Assembly (NCBI RefSeq): GCF_030518795.1
Contig: NZ_CP130427.1
Coordinates: 3,100,001-3,164,000, forward strand
DNA from: Micromonospora sp. NBRC 110009
GTDB taxonomy: Bacteria; Actinomycetota; Actinomycetes; Mycobacteriales; Micromonosporaceae
Direction: 5' to 3'
DNA length: 64,000 nucleotides
Below are positions 25,473 through 34,419 of this stretch, piece by piece. The first letter of the stretch is position 1. The number at the start of each line of letters is the position of its first letter. The notes beneath the pieces were generated by a model, which searched no databases, was not told the origin of the DNA, and worked only from the letters and a program-made list of their open reading frames with translations. The position numbers and the translations under genes were made by a program.

Positions 25473-26582
25473 TCAGCGGGACGACACCCGGCGCAGGAAC
25501 CGGTCGGCCAGGTCGAGGATCTGGTCGGGGCCCAGCTCCAGCGCCGGGCCCGCCACGGTCACCTCGGTCAGCGCCAGGCCGGGCACCTCGGTGTCCCGCC
25601 AGCCGCCGGCGAACCACGACTTCTCCTCCTCGGCGAGCGCGAGGTTGGCCGCGTCCAGCGCCTCGGCCGGATGTGGCAGCCAGAGGCGGAACTGGTGGGT
25701 GTGCGGGGGCGCCGGGTGGACCTTGGCGCCCGGCAGGGCGGCCAGTGTCTCGGCCACCATCGTCGCGTGCGCCACGTAACCGGGCAGCCGCGGCAGCTCC
25801 CGCTCCAGGCCGGCGAGCGCGGCGAGCGCGGCCGGCCACTGCTGGAACAGGGTCCCCCCGTAGCGGTGCCGCCAGGCGCGGGCATACCGGACCAGCTCGG
25901 CGTCGCCGGCCAGGGCCGCGCCGGAGTGGCCGCCCAGGGACTTGTAGAACGAGACGTAGGTGCTGTCGGCCAGGGCCGCGATCTCGGCCGGAGAGTGCCC
26001 CAGGCGGACGCTCGACTCCCAGAGCCGGGCGCCGTCCAGGTGCACCCGGGCGCCCCGCTCCCGGGCCGCGCCGACCACCGCCACCAGCTCGTCCCAGTTC
26101 GGCAGGACGAACCCGGCGTCGCGCAGCGGCAGCTCCAGGAAGAGCGTGCCGATCGGCTCGTCGAGCGCGGCCACCTCCTCGGCCGTCGGGTTGCGCGGCG
26201 CCGCCGTCGTCCGCACCGCCCGCAGCCCGCCGAGCACCGCGTACGCGTCGCGCTCGTGCAGCAGCGGGTGGCTGAGCGGGTGCAGGCCGACGGCGTCGCG
26301 GCCGGTCAGCTCGGCGCCGTGGCGCATCGCGACCTGCTGGGCCATGGTGCCGGTGGGGAAGAAGGCCGCCGCCTCCACGCCGAGCAGCTCGGCGACCCGC
26401 CGCTCGAGCTGCTCCACCGCCCCGCCCTCGCCGTAGAAGTCGGGCAGCAGGTCGTCGCCGACGGCCGCCCCGAGCGTCGCGAGCTGCTCCCGCACGGTGG
26501 CCGGCCGGACGCCGGAGAGCACCGTGTCGCAGTCGCGCTGCGCGGCGAGGCGGCGCATCCGCTCGGCGTACGCGTCGGTCAT
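25473..26582 (-). CDS. PLP-dependent low-specificity threonine aldolase-like lyase (beta-eliminating lyase family)
   Basis: This 369-aa fold-type-I PLP enzyme resembles L-threonine aldolase. It has the cofactor-binding region 'AAFFPTGTMAQQVAMR' (about 73-88), 'RVHLDGARLWESSV' with the PLP-contacting Asp, and the probable Schiff-base Lys in 'STYVSFYKSLGGHSG'. Threonine aldolases cleave L-threonine to glycine and acetaldehyde. Substrate preference here is not certain, since the family also contains other beta-hydroxy-amino-acid lyases. It overlaps the aminotransferase upstream by ATGA, so the two are cotranslated. Confidence 0.85.
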   Translation of the reverse strand: MTDAYAERMRRLAAQRDCDTVLSGVRPATVREQLATLGAAVGDDLLPDFYGEGGAVEQLERRVAELLGVEAAAFFPTGTMAQQVAMRHGAELTGRDAVGLHPLSHPLLHERDAYAVLGGLRAVRTTAAPRNPTAEEVAALDEPIGTLFLELPLRDAGFVLPNWDELVAVVGAARERGARVHLDGARLWESSVRLGHSPAEIAALADSTYVSFYKSLGGHSGAALAGDAELVRYARAWRHRYGGTLFQQWPAALAALAGLERELPRLPGYVAHATMVAETLAALPGAKVHPAPPHTHQFRLWLPHPAEALDAANLALAEEEKSWFAGGWRDTEVPGLALTEVTVAGPALELGPDQILDLADRFLRRVSSR

Positions 26583-27766
26583 GCGTCCTCCTTGAGCCGG
26601 CGCAGCCGGCTGACCGCCTCGGTGAGCACCGCGGGTCGCTTGCAGAACGCGAACCGGACCAGCCGCCGGCCCGCCTCCGCGTCGTCGTAGAACACCTGGG
26701 TCGGCACCGCCACCACGCCGCAGCGTTCCGGCAGGGCCCGGCAGAACTCCACCCCGTCGCGCCCGCCCAGCGGGGTGACGTCGGCGGTGACGAAGTACGT
26801 CCCCTCCGGCGCGAGCACCCCGAACCCGGCGTCGATGAGCCCGGCGACGAGCTGGTCCCGCCGCCGCTGCATCCCGTCGCGGAAGTCTTCGAAGTACGCG
26901 TCCGGCAGGCCGAGCGCCACCGCCACGGCCGGCTGCAGCGGCCCGGCGTTGACGAACGTGAGGAACTGCTTCACCCGCAGCACGGCGGCGACCAGCGGCG
27001 CGGGCCCGCTCACCCAGCCGACCTTCCAGCCGGTGCAGGAGAACGTCTTGCCCGCCGAGGAGATGCGCAGGGTCCGCTCGCGCATGCCCGGGAGCGTCGC
27101 CAGCGGCAGGTGCGGTGCGGCGGCGTCGGTGAAGACCAGGTGCTCGTAGACCTCGTCGGTGACCGCGTACGCGCCGTGCTCCTGGCACAGCTCGGCGACC
27201 AGGGCCAGCTCGTCGGCCGTGAACACCTTGCCGGTCGGGTTGTGCGGCGTGTTCAGCAGCACCAGCCGGGTGCGCGGCCCGAACGCCGCGCGTAGCTCCG
27301 CCGGGTCGACGGCGTACCGACCGTCGGCGCCGGGACGCAGCGTCACCGGGCGACGGACCGCGCCGGCCAGGGCGATCGAGGCCGCGTACGAGTCGTAGTA
27401 GGGCTCGAAGCACACCACCTCGTCGCCCGGCTCGCAGAGGGCGAGGATGCTCGCCGCGATCGCCTCGGTGGCGCCCGCGGTCACCACGATCTCGTCGTCC
27501 GGGTCGTACTCCAGGCCCCAGAACCGGCGCTGGTGTGCCGCCACGGCCGCCCGCAGCGCCGGGATGCCCGGGCCCGGCGGGTACTGGTTGTGGCCGGAGC
27601 GCAGCGCCACGGCGGCCGCGGCGAGCATCTCCGGCGGGCCATCGGTGTCGGGGAAGCCCTGCCCGAGGTTGACCGCGCCGGTGCGCACGGCCAGCGCGGA
27701 CATCTCGGCGAAGATCGTGGTGCCGAACGGCCGCATCCGGGCCACCAGCGGGTCGGTCGTCGTCAC
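26579..27766 (-). CDS. Class I/II aminotransferase, DapC-like
   Basis: This 395-aa PLP aminotransferase has 'VNLGQGFPDTDGPPEML' and 'NQYPPGPGIPALRAAVA' at the N-terminal end, 'NTPHNPTGKVFTADEL' and 'AVTDEVYEHLVF' around the cofactor, and the Schiff-base lysine in 'ISSAGKTFSCTGWKVGW'. From memory it resembles M. tuberculosis DapC (N-succinyldiaminopimelate aminotransferase) closely across its length. The related KAT/methionine aminotransferase function cannot be excluded. The GTG at 27766 is chosen because family proteins begin near this residue. It is cotranscribed with the aldolase-like gene. Confidence 0.85.
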   Translation of the reverse strand: MTTTDPLVARMRPFGTTIFAEMSALAVRTGAVNLGQGFPDTDGPPEMLAAAAVALRSGHNQYPPGPGIPALRAAVAAHQRRFWGLEYDPDDEIVVTAGATEAIAASILALCEPGDEVVCFEPYYDSYAASIALAGAVRRPVTLRPGADGRYAVDPAELRAAFGPRTRLVLLNTPHNPTGKVFTADELALVAELCQEHGAYAVTDEVYEHLVFTDAAAPHLPLATLPGMRERTLRISSAGKTFSCTGWKVGWVSGPAPLVAAVLRVKQFLTFVNAGPLQPAVAVALGLPDAYFEDFRDGMQRRRDQLVAGLIDAGFGVLAPEGTYFVTADVTPLGGRDGVEFCRALPERCGVVAVPTQVFYDDAEAGRRLVRFAFCKRPAVLTEAVSRLRRLKEDA

Positions 27767-27809
27767 GCGGGCCAGCCTACGGCCCGGCTCCGCCGCCGCA
27801 AGCCCGCCG

Positions 27810-28478
27810 TCAGCCGCCGACGCCGCACCGCCAGCCACCGGGGCCGACCGTCTCGGTCACCCGCCGGCCGCCGTCCACCGCGACAGCGCAGGTGATCGTC
27901 CGCCCGCCCTTGTCCTCGGCCTTGCCGGCCTGCAGAAACAACTGGTTCGGGTCGTCGGTGTGGACGGTGCGGCGCCAGGGCAGCGCCACCTTGTCGAGCC
28001 AGATCAGGTAGCCGTCGGCGTCGCGATACAGGATGTCGGCCGGCCCCTGCCCGGTCACCGCGTAGGCGACGGCGAACCGGCCGGGCCCGTTCGACGGGGT
28101 CGACGCGGGCTTCCGGGTCGGGGTCGGATCCGGTGCGGGCTCCGCCCGCGGGCTCTCGTCGGCCTCGGACTCGGCCGGCCCGTCGGGCGTCTGCTGCTGG
28201 CCGACCTGTGCCTCGGGGTGTGACCGGTCCGGCAGGTTGAGCACGAGGCTCGCGGCGCCGAGGCCGCCGCAGACCAGCACCACAGCCGCCGCGAACGTGG
28301 CGAGCAGGACGGTGGTGAGCCGGCCGTCCCCGAATCGGGGCCGGGGCACACCGGACGCTTCGGCCGCCGGCAGGGCCGGCAGTTCGCCGGTCGGGACGGG
28401 CGGTGCGGGCTGCACCGCTGCAGGGACGTGGGGCGGGTCCGGAGGAACCCAGGGCGCGGCCGGATCGGTCTGGCTCAC
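27810..28478 (-). CDS. MmpS-like single-pass membrane protein, first of two paralogues
   Basis: This 222-aa protein has a Pro-rich cytoplasmic N-terminus (1-52), one TM helix ('VLLATFAAAVVLVCGGLGAA', about 57-76) and a Pro/Glu-rich linker. Its exported C-terminal beta domain ('FAVAYAVTGQGPADILYRDA' to 'TITCAVAVDGGRRVTE') resembles the mycobacterial MmpS membrane-anchored domain. MmpS proteins assist MmpL exporters, but none is nearby. Its GTG overlaps the stop of the related gene upstream (GTGA). The function is unknown. Confidence 0.75.
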   Translation of the reverse strand: MSQTDPAAPWVPPDPPHVPAAVQPAPPVPTGELPALPAAEASGVPRPRFGDGRLTTVLLATFAAAVVLVCGGLGAASLVLNLPDRSHPEAQVGQQQTPDGPAESEADESPRAEPAPDPTPTRKPASTPSNGPGRFAVAYAVTGQGPADILYRDADGYLIWLDKVALPWRRTVHTDDPNQLFLQAGKAEDKGGRTITCAVAVDGGRRVTETVGPGGWRCGVGG

Positions 28479-29440
28479 GCGAAGCAGTCTCCTCCGTACA
28501 CGCCGCTGTCTTCCGCGACGACGTTACCGTCGACGATGATCCGGCAGGTCGCCCGGTCGATCTCGTTCGGCTCGGAGAGCTGGGCCAGCACCATCAGCCC
28601 CCGGTCCGTCCGGTTGGTGGTGAACTGCAGCCGCCACGGCGAGGTCACCCGTTCGTTCTCGATGTAGTCGCCGTTCGCGTCGTAGTACTGGAGGTCCACC
28701 GGGCCGACGCCGGTCACCTCGTACACCACGCTCAGCTCGCCGGGGCCGCCGGACGGTTGGGTGGCGGGGTGCCGGGACGGCACGGGGAACGGCGCCTCGG
28801 CGGTGGCGCCCCCGCCCGGCTCGCCATTGCCGTGGCCGTCGTACGAGTCCCCGTACCAAGGGCCCAGCACGCCCATGCTGAGGCAGCCGCAGAAGACGAG
28901 CACCACGACGGTGGCCACGGCGATCACGATCGCCGCGATCCGCCCGTCGCGCGTCCGGGCCGGCGCCCCAGGGTGCGCGTACGGCGGCGGATAGCCGGGT
29001 GGGGGCCAGGGCGCCGTGGCGGACCCGGGCCAGGGATGGCTGGGCGGGTACCCCGGCCCTGGCGGGTTCGTGGGCGGGACGGTCGGCCCTGGTGCCCGGC
29101 CCGGATCAGGTCGCCCGGCCGGGGGCGGCGGTCCGGGGTGGCCGGGCGGTGAGCCGATTTGGCCGGGCTGTCCGTGGGGAGCCACGGGCGGGTCGGCGGA
29201 GGTTCCGGAGTCGCCCGGCGCGCCGGTCGAGTCCGGGGTGCCCGGCGTGCCGGACGGCGACCAGGGGCTAAGCGACCACGGGGTGGGTGTCCAGGGCGCC
29301 GGGGGTGCCCACGGTTGCGGGGTGGCGAGCGGGTCCGGCGGCGTCCAGGGCGTGGGCGTCGGGGTGTCCGGCCCGGCGGTGGGATCGGTCGGGTTCCCGC
29401 CGGTGCCGGGATCGGGGGAGGGCGGCATCGCTTCGGGCAT
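28475..29440 (-). CDS. MmpS-like single-pass membrane protein with long Pro-rich N-terminus, second paralogue
   Basis: This protein is about 321 aa. It has a very Pro/Gly/Ser/Thr-rich, low-complexity N-terminal half with repeated 'PW' dipeptides, a TM helix ('AAIVIAVATVVVLVFCGC', about 171-188) and a C-terminal MmpS-like domain ('LSVVYEVTGVGPVDLQYYDA' to 'TCRIIVDGNVV'). The domain shares the VTG.G..D..Y.DA.G pattern with the downstream neighbour, indicating a tandem duplication. The disordered region may be a scaffold for partners. The start is uncertain: ATG at 29440 or 29428, neither with a strong ribosome site. Confidence 0.7.
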   Translation of the reverse strand: MPEAMPPSPDPGTGGNPTDPTAGPDTPTPTPWTPPDPLATPQPWAPPAPWTPTPWSLSPWSPSGTPGTPDSTGAPGDSGTSADPPVAPHGQPGQIGSPPGHPGPPPPAGRPDPGRAPGPTVPPTNPPGPGYPPSHPWPGSATAPWPPPGYPPPYAHPGAPARTRDGRIAAIVIAVATVVVLVFCGCLSMGVLGPWYGDSYDGHGNGEPGGGATAEAPFPVPSRHPATQPSGGPGELSVVYEVTGVGPVDLQYYDANGDYIENERVTSPWRLQFTTNRTDRGLMVLAQLSEPNEIDRATCRIIVDGNVVAEDSGVYGGDCFA

Positions 29441-29753
29441 CAGCTCAGCTCGCAGGGGACGGGCGCGGACACGACCGCGGGCAGGGGGCCGGTCGAGGTG
29501 GCTCCCGACCAGGGCCTCAATGTAAGGCCCGGCCACCACTCCCGCGGCCCCCGCCGGCTCGTCGCGGCGCAGCGCCGCCAGCCGGCGTTGGCGGCCGGCG
29601 GCGAAGGGCGCGTCGGTGCCCGTTCCCTGCCTCCGGCCTACTGCCGGTCCGGTATGGGTGATTCACCCGATCCTTGTCCTCTGCCCACCGGTTCGCTCAA
29701 ATTCAGTGATCGTTTACCCGGCTTCCGAGCACGCATGATGAGCGAAACTGGGT
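29441..29753. other. Divergent intergenic region before glmS
   Basis: About 310 bp with no convincing gene. The left part is Pro/Arg-codon-like GC-rich sequence in continuity with the MmpS-like gene frame. The right part (29680-29755) is more AT-rich and holds the glmS promoter. I see no riboswitch or ribozyme consensus. Confidence 0.5.
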
Positions 29754-29759
29754 TAGGCT
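29754..29759 (+). promoter_or_regulatory. -10 box of a probable leaderless glmS promoter
   Basis: TAGGCT lies only 7 nt before the glmS ATG, and there is no Shine-Dalgarno sequence. Transcription should therefore begin at or next to the start codon. Confidence 0.6.
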
Positions 29760-29766
29760 GCGGACC

Positions 29767-31680
29767 ATGTGTGGAATCGTGGGTTACGCCGGCGCGCGCC
29801 CGGCGCTCGGCATCGTGCTCGACGGACTGCGGCGGCTGGAATACCGGGGCTATGACTCGGCCGGCGTGGCCATCGTCTGCGACGACGAGCTGCTGATCGA
29901 GAAGAAGGCCGGCAAGCTGGCCAACCTGGAGAAGGTCCTCGCCGAGCGGGCCGCCTCCGACCCGGAGTCCTGCGCCGCCAGCCCGATCGGCATCGGCGAC
30001 GGGACCACCGGCATCGGCCACACCCGGTGGGCCACCCACGGCGGCCCGACCGACCGCAACGCCCACCCGCACCTCTCCCCGGACGGCCGGGTCGCCGTGA
30101 TCCACAACGGCATCATCGAGAACTTCGCGAAGCTCCGCACCGAGCTGGAGGCCGACGGCGTCGAGTTCACCAGCGACACCGACACCGAGTGCGCCGCCCA
30201 CCTGCTCGCCCGCTCGCTGGCCGACCTGCGTTCGGCCGGCGAGGTCGACAGTCCGCAGCTGCTCGCCTCCGCCATGCGGCTGGTCTGCCAACGGCTGGAG
30301 GGTGCCTTCACGCTGCTGGCCGTCGACGCCGGCATCCCCGGCGCGGTGGTCGGGGCCCGGCGCAACTCGCCCCTGGTCGTCGGCCGCGGCGACGGGGAGA
30401 ACTACCTGGCCAGCGACGTGGCCGCGTTCATCGAGCACACCCGCGACGCGGTCGAGCTGGGCCAGGACCAGATCGTCCTGATCACCCCGGAGGACATCGA
30501 GATCACCGACTTCGCCGGGCAGCCCGCCACCGGCAAGGACTTCCACATCGACTGGGACTCCTCGGCCGCCGAGAAGGGCGGCTACGACTGGTTCATGCTC
30601 AAGGAGATCGAGGAGCAGCCGCAGGCCATCGCCGACACGCTGCTCGGTCGGCTCACCGAGACCGGCGAGATCGCCCTCGACGAGGTCCGCCTCAGCGAGC
30701 AGGACCTGCGCGACGTCGACAAGATCTTCATCGTCGCCTGCGGCACCTCGTACCACGCGGGCCTCGTCGCCAAGTACGCCATCGAGCACTGGACCAGGAT
30801 CCCCTGCGAGGTGGAGCTGGCCAGCGAGTTCCGCTACCGCGACCCGGTCCTCGACCGGTCCACGCTGGTCGTGGTGATCTCGCAGTCCGGCGAGACCATG
30901 GACACCCTGATGGCGCTGCGCCACGCCAAGGAGCAGAAGGCCCGGGTGCTGGCCATCTGCAACACCAACGGCTCCACCATCCCGCGCGAGTCCGACGCCG
31001 TCCTCTACACCCACGGCGGCCCGGAGATCGCGGTCGCCTCGACCAAGGCGTTCCTCACCCAGGTCGTCGCCTGCTACCTGATCGGCCTGCACCTGGCCCA
31101 GGTGCGCGGGATCAAGTTCGCCGACGAGGTGGGCGCGGTCGTCGCCCAGCTCCAGGAGGTGCCGGGCAAGCTGCGTGAGCTGCTCGACCGGATCGAGCCG
31201 GTCCGGGAGCTGGCCCGCGACCTGAAGTCCGAGCCGACCGTGCTCTTCATCGGGCGGCACGTCGGCTACCCGGTGGCCCTCGAAGGCGCGCTGAAGCTCA
31301 AGGAGCTGGCGTACATGCACGCCGAGGGCTTCGCCGCCGGCGAGCTGAAGCACGGCCCGATCTCGCTGATCGACCAGGGCACCCCGGTGATCTGCATCGT
31401 CCCGTCGCCGATCGGCCGGGGCATGCTGCACGACAAGGTCGTCTCCAACATCCAGGAGGTGCGGGCCCGCGGTGCCCGGACCATCGTGATCGCGGAGGAG
31501 GGCGACCAGGCGGTGGTCCGCTACGCCGACCACCTGATCTACGTGCCGCGGGTGCCGACGCTGCTGGCGCCGCTGGTGACCACGGTGCCGCTCCAGGTGC
31601 TGGCCGCCGAGATCGCCGCCGCCCGCGGCCACGACGTGGACCAGCCGCGCAACCTGGCCAAGTCGGTCACCGTCGAGTAG
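29767..31680 (+). CDS. glmS: Glutamine--fructose-6-phosphate aminotransferase (isomerizing)
   Basis: This 637-aa enzyme makes glucosamine-6-P from fructose-6-P and glutamine, the first step to UDP-GlcNAc. The N-terminal Ntn glutaminase begins 'MCGIVGYAG' with Cys2 as nucleophile, and includes 'GIGHTRWATHG' and 'VIHNGIIENF'. Two SIS domains follow ('ACGTSYHAGLVAKY', 'VISQSGETMDTL', 'FIGRHVGYPVALEGALKLKE'). The C-terminus 'LAKSVTVE' is the usual active-site tail. The length is slightly over the family norm because of a short insert near 50-75. It starts from a leaderless-type promoter and ends at a clear terminator. Confidence 0.98.
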   Translation: MCGIVGYAGARPALGIVLDGLRRLEYRGYDSAGVAIVCDDELLIEKKAGKLANLEKVLAERAASDPESCAASPIGIGDGTTGIGHTRWATHGGPTDRNAHPHLSPDGRVAVIHNGIIENFAKLRTELEADGVEFTSDTDTECAAHLLARSLADLRSAGEVDSPQLLASAMRLVCQRLEGAFTLLAVDAGIPGAVVGARRNSPLVVGRGDGENYLASDVAAFIEHTRDAVELGQDQIVLITPEDIEITDFAGQPATGKDFHIDWDSSAAEKGGYDWFMLKEIEEQPQAIADTLLGRLTETGEIALDEVRLSEQDLRDVDKIFIVACGTSYHAGLVAKYAIEHWTRIPCEVELASEFRYRDPVLDRSTLVVVISQSGETMDTLMALRHAKEQKARVLAICNTNGSTIPRESDAVLYTHGGPEIAVASTKAFLTQVVACYLIGLHLAQVRGIKFADEVGAVVAQLQEVPGKLRELLDRIEPVRELARDLKSEPTVLFIGRHVGYPVALEGALKLKELAYMHAEGFAAGELKHGPISLIDQGTPVICIVPSPIGRGMLHDKVVSNIQEVRARGARTIVIAEEGDQAVVRYADHLIYVPRVPTLLAPLVTTVPLQVLAAEIAAARGHDVDQPRNLAKSVTVE

Positions 31681-31691
31681 TCGTCCCCGCC

Positions 31692-31723
31692 GAGGCCCCT
31701 CCGTCCCCGGGCGGAGGGGCCTC
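31692..31723 (+). terminator. Strong stem-loop after glmS
   Basis: A perfect 12-bp stem (31692-31703 with 31712-31723) and an 8-nt loop lie 12 bp past the glmS stop. There is no U-tract. It also faces the 3' end of the convergent DUF1023 gene (31746), so it may stop transcription from both sides. Confidence 0.7.
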
Positions 31724-31745
31724 CGCATGTCCGGACCTGGCGCGC

Positions 31746-33476
31746 TCATCGGCCCAGCACGATCCGGGCCATCCCGTCCAGCGCCGGGTTGTCCGGGTCC
31801 CAGTAGCCGGTGTGGCCGTGCCGGCCGCTGGGGAAGCGCCGGCCGCCGAAGCCGGGATCGGTCGGATCCCGGCCGAACCACAGCTCGTGGTCGTCGGGCA
31901 GCACCGCCGCCAGCGGGCCGAGCGGCGTCCCGGCCAGGACCGCCCGGGGGGCCAGCTCCGCCGGCGGCCGGGCCAGCCGGATCACGTCGTCCGGCGCGGT
32001 CGCCGACCAGACCTGGCCGGGCGGCATCCGCAGCTCGGTGGCGTGGTCGACGCCGACGCCGGGCGAGCCGACGAAGACCAGCGCGTCGGCGCTCAGCCCG
32101 TGGTCGCGGGCGGCGCTGCCGACCACCAGCGCGCCGTAGCTGTGGCCGAGCACGGTCTGCCGGGCCGGCGGACCCTCGTGCGAGGCGCGCAGCCCCTCCT
32201 GGAAGCGGTGCAGGGCCGGCCCGGCGTCCTCGGCCTGCCGGGAACGGGACGCCTCGTCCAGGAAGTCCGGGGCGTCGTAGTCCAGCCAGAGCACCGCCGC
32301 CGCCTCGTCGGCCGGGGCGACCGCCGCGCACCGCTCCAGCACCCGGCCGGCCCGGCCCAGCTCGCCGGGGGCGTCGGCGAGGTCCGCGGTCATCCCCGGC
32401 ACGTACGTCAGCACCGCGCCGGCCCGGTCGGGGTTGCCCAACGCCACCACCGCCCGCCCGTCCCCGGTCGGGTCGAGCCCGAGCAGGTACGCCCGGGGCG
32501 CCCCCGGCGAGGCCAGCCGCTCGCCGAGCTCGTCGAGGCCGCGCAGGGACGCCTGCACCCGGCGGAGCCGGGTCAGCCGGAGCAGCTCGGCCGGACCCGG
32601 CGGCAGCGGGCGCAGCAGGCGGCGGCGCAGGGTCAGCAGCTCCGCCCGCCGCTCGGCCAGCAGCAGGCGGTTGGCCTGGTCGCGGGCCGCCACCGGCACC
32701 CCGTCGAGGCCGCCCACCCGGGCCGGCTCGTGGCGGACCAGCCAGCGGCGCTCGGCCGGGGTGAGCCCGGCCCACCAGCGGCTCACCTCGGCCGGGCCGG
32801 CACCCGGCGGGGGCCGCCAGGCGGGCCGGACGCTCAGCCAGCCGGTGACCGCCGCCGTCGCCAGCCCGGTCAACCGGGCGGCCGCCTCCCCGTCGGCCGC
32901 GCCGGCCAGCGCCAGCGCACCGCGGATCTCGGCGGCCACCCGGGCCATCCCGGGACCGACCTGGGCGACGGGGCGGGGGCGGGCCGGATCCGGGCGTACC
33001 GTGCCCGCCCGGTCCACCAGCAGGCCGCCGGCGTCGGCATCGGCCACCGCGGCGGCGAGCCGGGCCTTGGCCACCCGCAGCCGGGCGGCGAGGTCGGCGA
33101 GCGCCTGGTCGACCTCCACCAGCGCGGGCAGCACGTCGGTGAGGGTGTCCCGCAGCGCGCCGATGCGCCCCCGGGCGGCCGTGGCCGCCCCACCGGACCA
33201 GCCGGGGCGCAGGGCGGCGGCCCGGGCGGCCAGCCCGTCGGCCCACTGCCGGACCGGTCCGGTGAGCCCGCCCCAGGCCGCCCCGGCGCCGGCCCAGGCC
33301 CCCGGGTCGGCCCGCCAGAGCTGCGCGTACCCGACCGGTTGCGGCGCCTCCGGGCGGCCCGCCGGTCGCCGGCCGCGGACGGCCGCCGGGCGGCCCGCGG
33401 TCGCTGGTGCGCGGCCGGGTCCCGTCCCCGCGGGCGGCGCGGCGCGGGCCGGGGAGGTGCGCGGATGCCCGCTCAC
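31746..33476 (-). CDS. DUF1023 alpha/beta hydrolase
   Basis: This 576-aa protein has a long helical Ala/Arg-rich N-terminal region (about 1-280), with segments such as 'DVLPALVEVDQALADLAARLR' that look like coiled-coil. A C-terminal DUF1023 alpha/beta-hydrolase domain follows: nucleophile elbow 'TVLGHSYGALVVGSAA', 'VFVGSPGVGVDHATEL', and catalytic His in 'GRHGHTGYWD'. Such proteins occur next to WXG100/ESX-type small proteins, and the 98-aa partner upstream overlaps by 4 bp (GTGA). Secretion through a type VII-like route, or a cell-surface lipase or esterase role, is an inference. No signal peptide is visible. Confidence 0.8.
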   Translation of the reverse strand: MSGHPRTSPARAAPPAGTGPGRAPATAGRPAAVRGRRPAGRPEAPQPVGYAQLWRADPGAWAGAGAAWGGLTGPVRQWADGLAARAAALRPGWSGGAATAARGRIGALRDTLTDVLPALVEVDQALADLAARLRVAKARLAAAVADADAGGLLVDRAGTVRPDPARPRPVAQVGPGMARVAAEIRGALALAGAADGEAAARLTGLATAAVTGWLSVRPAWRPPPGAGPAEVSRWWAGLTPAERRWLVRHEPARVGGLDGVPVAARDQANRLLLAERRAELLTLRRRLLRPLPPGPAELLRLTRLRRVQASLRGLDELGERLASPGAPRAYLLGLDPTGDGRAVVALGNPDRAGAVLTYVPGMTADLADAPGELGRAGRVLERCAAVAPADEAAAVLWLDYDAPDFLDEASRSRQAEDAGPALHRFQEGLRASHEGPPARQTVLGHSYGALVVGSAARDHGLSADALVFVGSPGVGVDHATELRMPPGQVWSATAPDDVIRLARPPAELAPRAVLAGTPLGPLAAVLPDDHELWFGRDPTDPGFGGRRFPSGRHGHTGYWDPDNPALDGMARIVLGR

Positions 33477-33769
33477 CGGACCACCCCGGCCAGCCGCGCG
33501 GCGGCCCGCTCGTCCACCGCCTCGTAGCCGTCGGCGGCGCCGCGGACCGCCTCGGCGGTCGCCGCCATTCCGGCGGCCAGGGTGCCGCACCAGTGCTGCA
33601 CGGCCGCCTCCAGCTCGGCCAGGGCGGTCCCGGCCCGCCAGCCGTCGGCCGGCACCAGCAGCCCCGGGGCGGCGGCCAGCCCGTGCGCCAGCCGGTACGC
33701 GTCGTCGCCCAGCTCCCGGGCCACCCCACGCAGCAGCTCCGGCTCGACGGTGAACGGCTCCTCGGACAT
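33473..33769 (-). CDS. Small WXG100/EspC-like helical protein
   Basis: This 98-aa protein forms two helical stretches around a central 'ADGWRAGTALAELE' turn (about 50-63), resembling the WxG hairpin of type VII secretion substrates or the EspC/DUF2580 family. The ATG at 33769 is preferred because upstream in-frame sequence is Pro/Arg-rich and unlike a protein. It is translationally coupled to the DUF1023 hydrolase, suggesting that the two proteins form a complex. No ESX core genes (EccC, EccD) are in the window. Confidence 0.65.
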   Translation of the reverse strand: MSEEPFTVEPELLRGVARELGDDAYRLAHGLAAAPGLLVPADGWRAGTALAELEAAVQHWCGTLAAGMAATAEAVRGAADGYEAVDERAAARLAGVVR

Positions 33770-33984
33770 CGGCGCACCCCCACGGGACGGGCCGCCGGCG
33801 GGTGACGCCGGCGGCGGACGACCGTCCGCCCGGCGGCGCGGCGGAACGGACACCGGGGACGTTAGGCGCCCCGGGCGCGCCGGCACCGGCCCTGTGGACA
33901 ACCGACGGTCGCCGCACCGCGCCGTTGTCCACAGGCGTTGTCCACGGCCGCATCCGCTGACTAATGTGCGGCCGCGACCGCCGG

Positions 33985-33990
33985 TAGGGT
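33985..33990 (+). promoter_or_regulatory. -10 box of a probable leaderless acpS promoter
   Basis: TAGGGT ends 6 nt before the acpS GTG, and no Shine-Dalgarno sequence is present. Confidence 0.55.
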
Positions 33991-33996
33991 GAGTTC

Positions 33997-34365
33997 GTGA
34001 TCGTGGCTGTCGGCATCGATGTCGTGCTGGTGGACCGGTTCGCCCGGGCCCTGGAGCGGACGCCGCTGCTTTCCGACCGCCTCTTCACCGAGGCGGAGCG
34101 CTACACCCGCGCCGGCAACCCGCGCTCGTCCGAGTCGATGGCCGCCCGCTTCGCGGCCAAGGAGGCGGTGGCCAAGGCGCTCGGCGCGCCGGCCGGGCTG
34201 AGCTGGCACGACTGCGAGGTCGTGCCGGACCCGGACGGCCGGCCCTGGCTGACCGTCTCCGGCACGGTGGCCGCCGCGGCGGCGGAACGTGGGATCAACC
34301 GCTGGCATCTGTCGTTGTCGCACGACGGCGGGATCGCGTCGGCGATGGTGGTCGCGGAACGCTGA
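33997..34365 (+). CDS. acpS: Holo-[acyl-carrier-protein] synthase
   Basis: This 122-aa 4'-phosphopantetheinyl transferase activates the fatty-acid-synthase ACP using CoA. The two family signatures are visible: '[11 protein letters not shown]' with the Mg-binding Asp8, and '[14 protein letters not shown]' (about 49-62) with the metal-binding Glu and CoA-contacting Lys. '[16 protein letters not shown]' closes the fold. The GTG start gives the typical AcpS length. It precedes nnr by 54 bp, an order also seen in mycobacteria. Confidence 0.96.
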   Translation: MIVAVGIDVVLVDRFARALERTPLLSDRLFTEAERYTRAGNPRSSESMAARFAAKEAVAKALGAPAGLSWHDCEVVPDPDGRPWLTVSGTVAAAAAERGINRWHLSLSHDGGIASAMVVAER

Positions 34366-34419
34366 GCTGACCGGTGGGCCGGCCGGCCCACCGGGGACGA
34401 ACGGACTGGACGGGGTGGC

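Noticed and set aside
29441..29766. glmS ribozyme/riboswitch
   Set aside because: No matching conserved core was seen, and the -10 box lies 7 nt from the start codon, leaving no room for a leader RNA.
29638..33783. Minus-strand open frame of about 1380 codons running across glmS
   Set aside because: Its glmS part is antisense low-complexity sequence and the rest is out of frame with the real DUF1023 gene.
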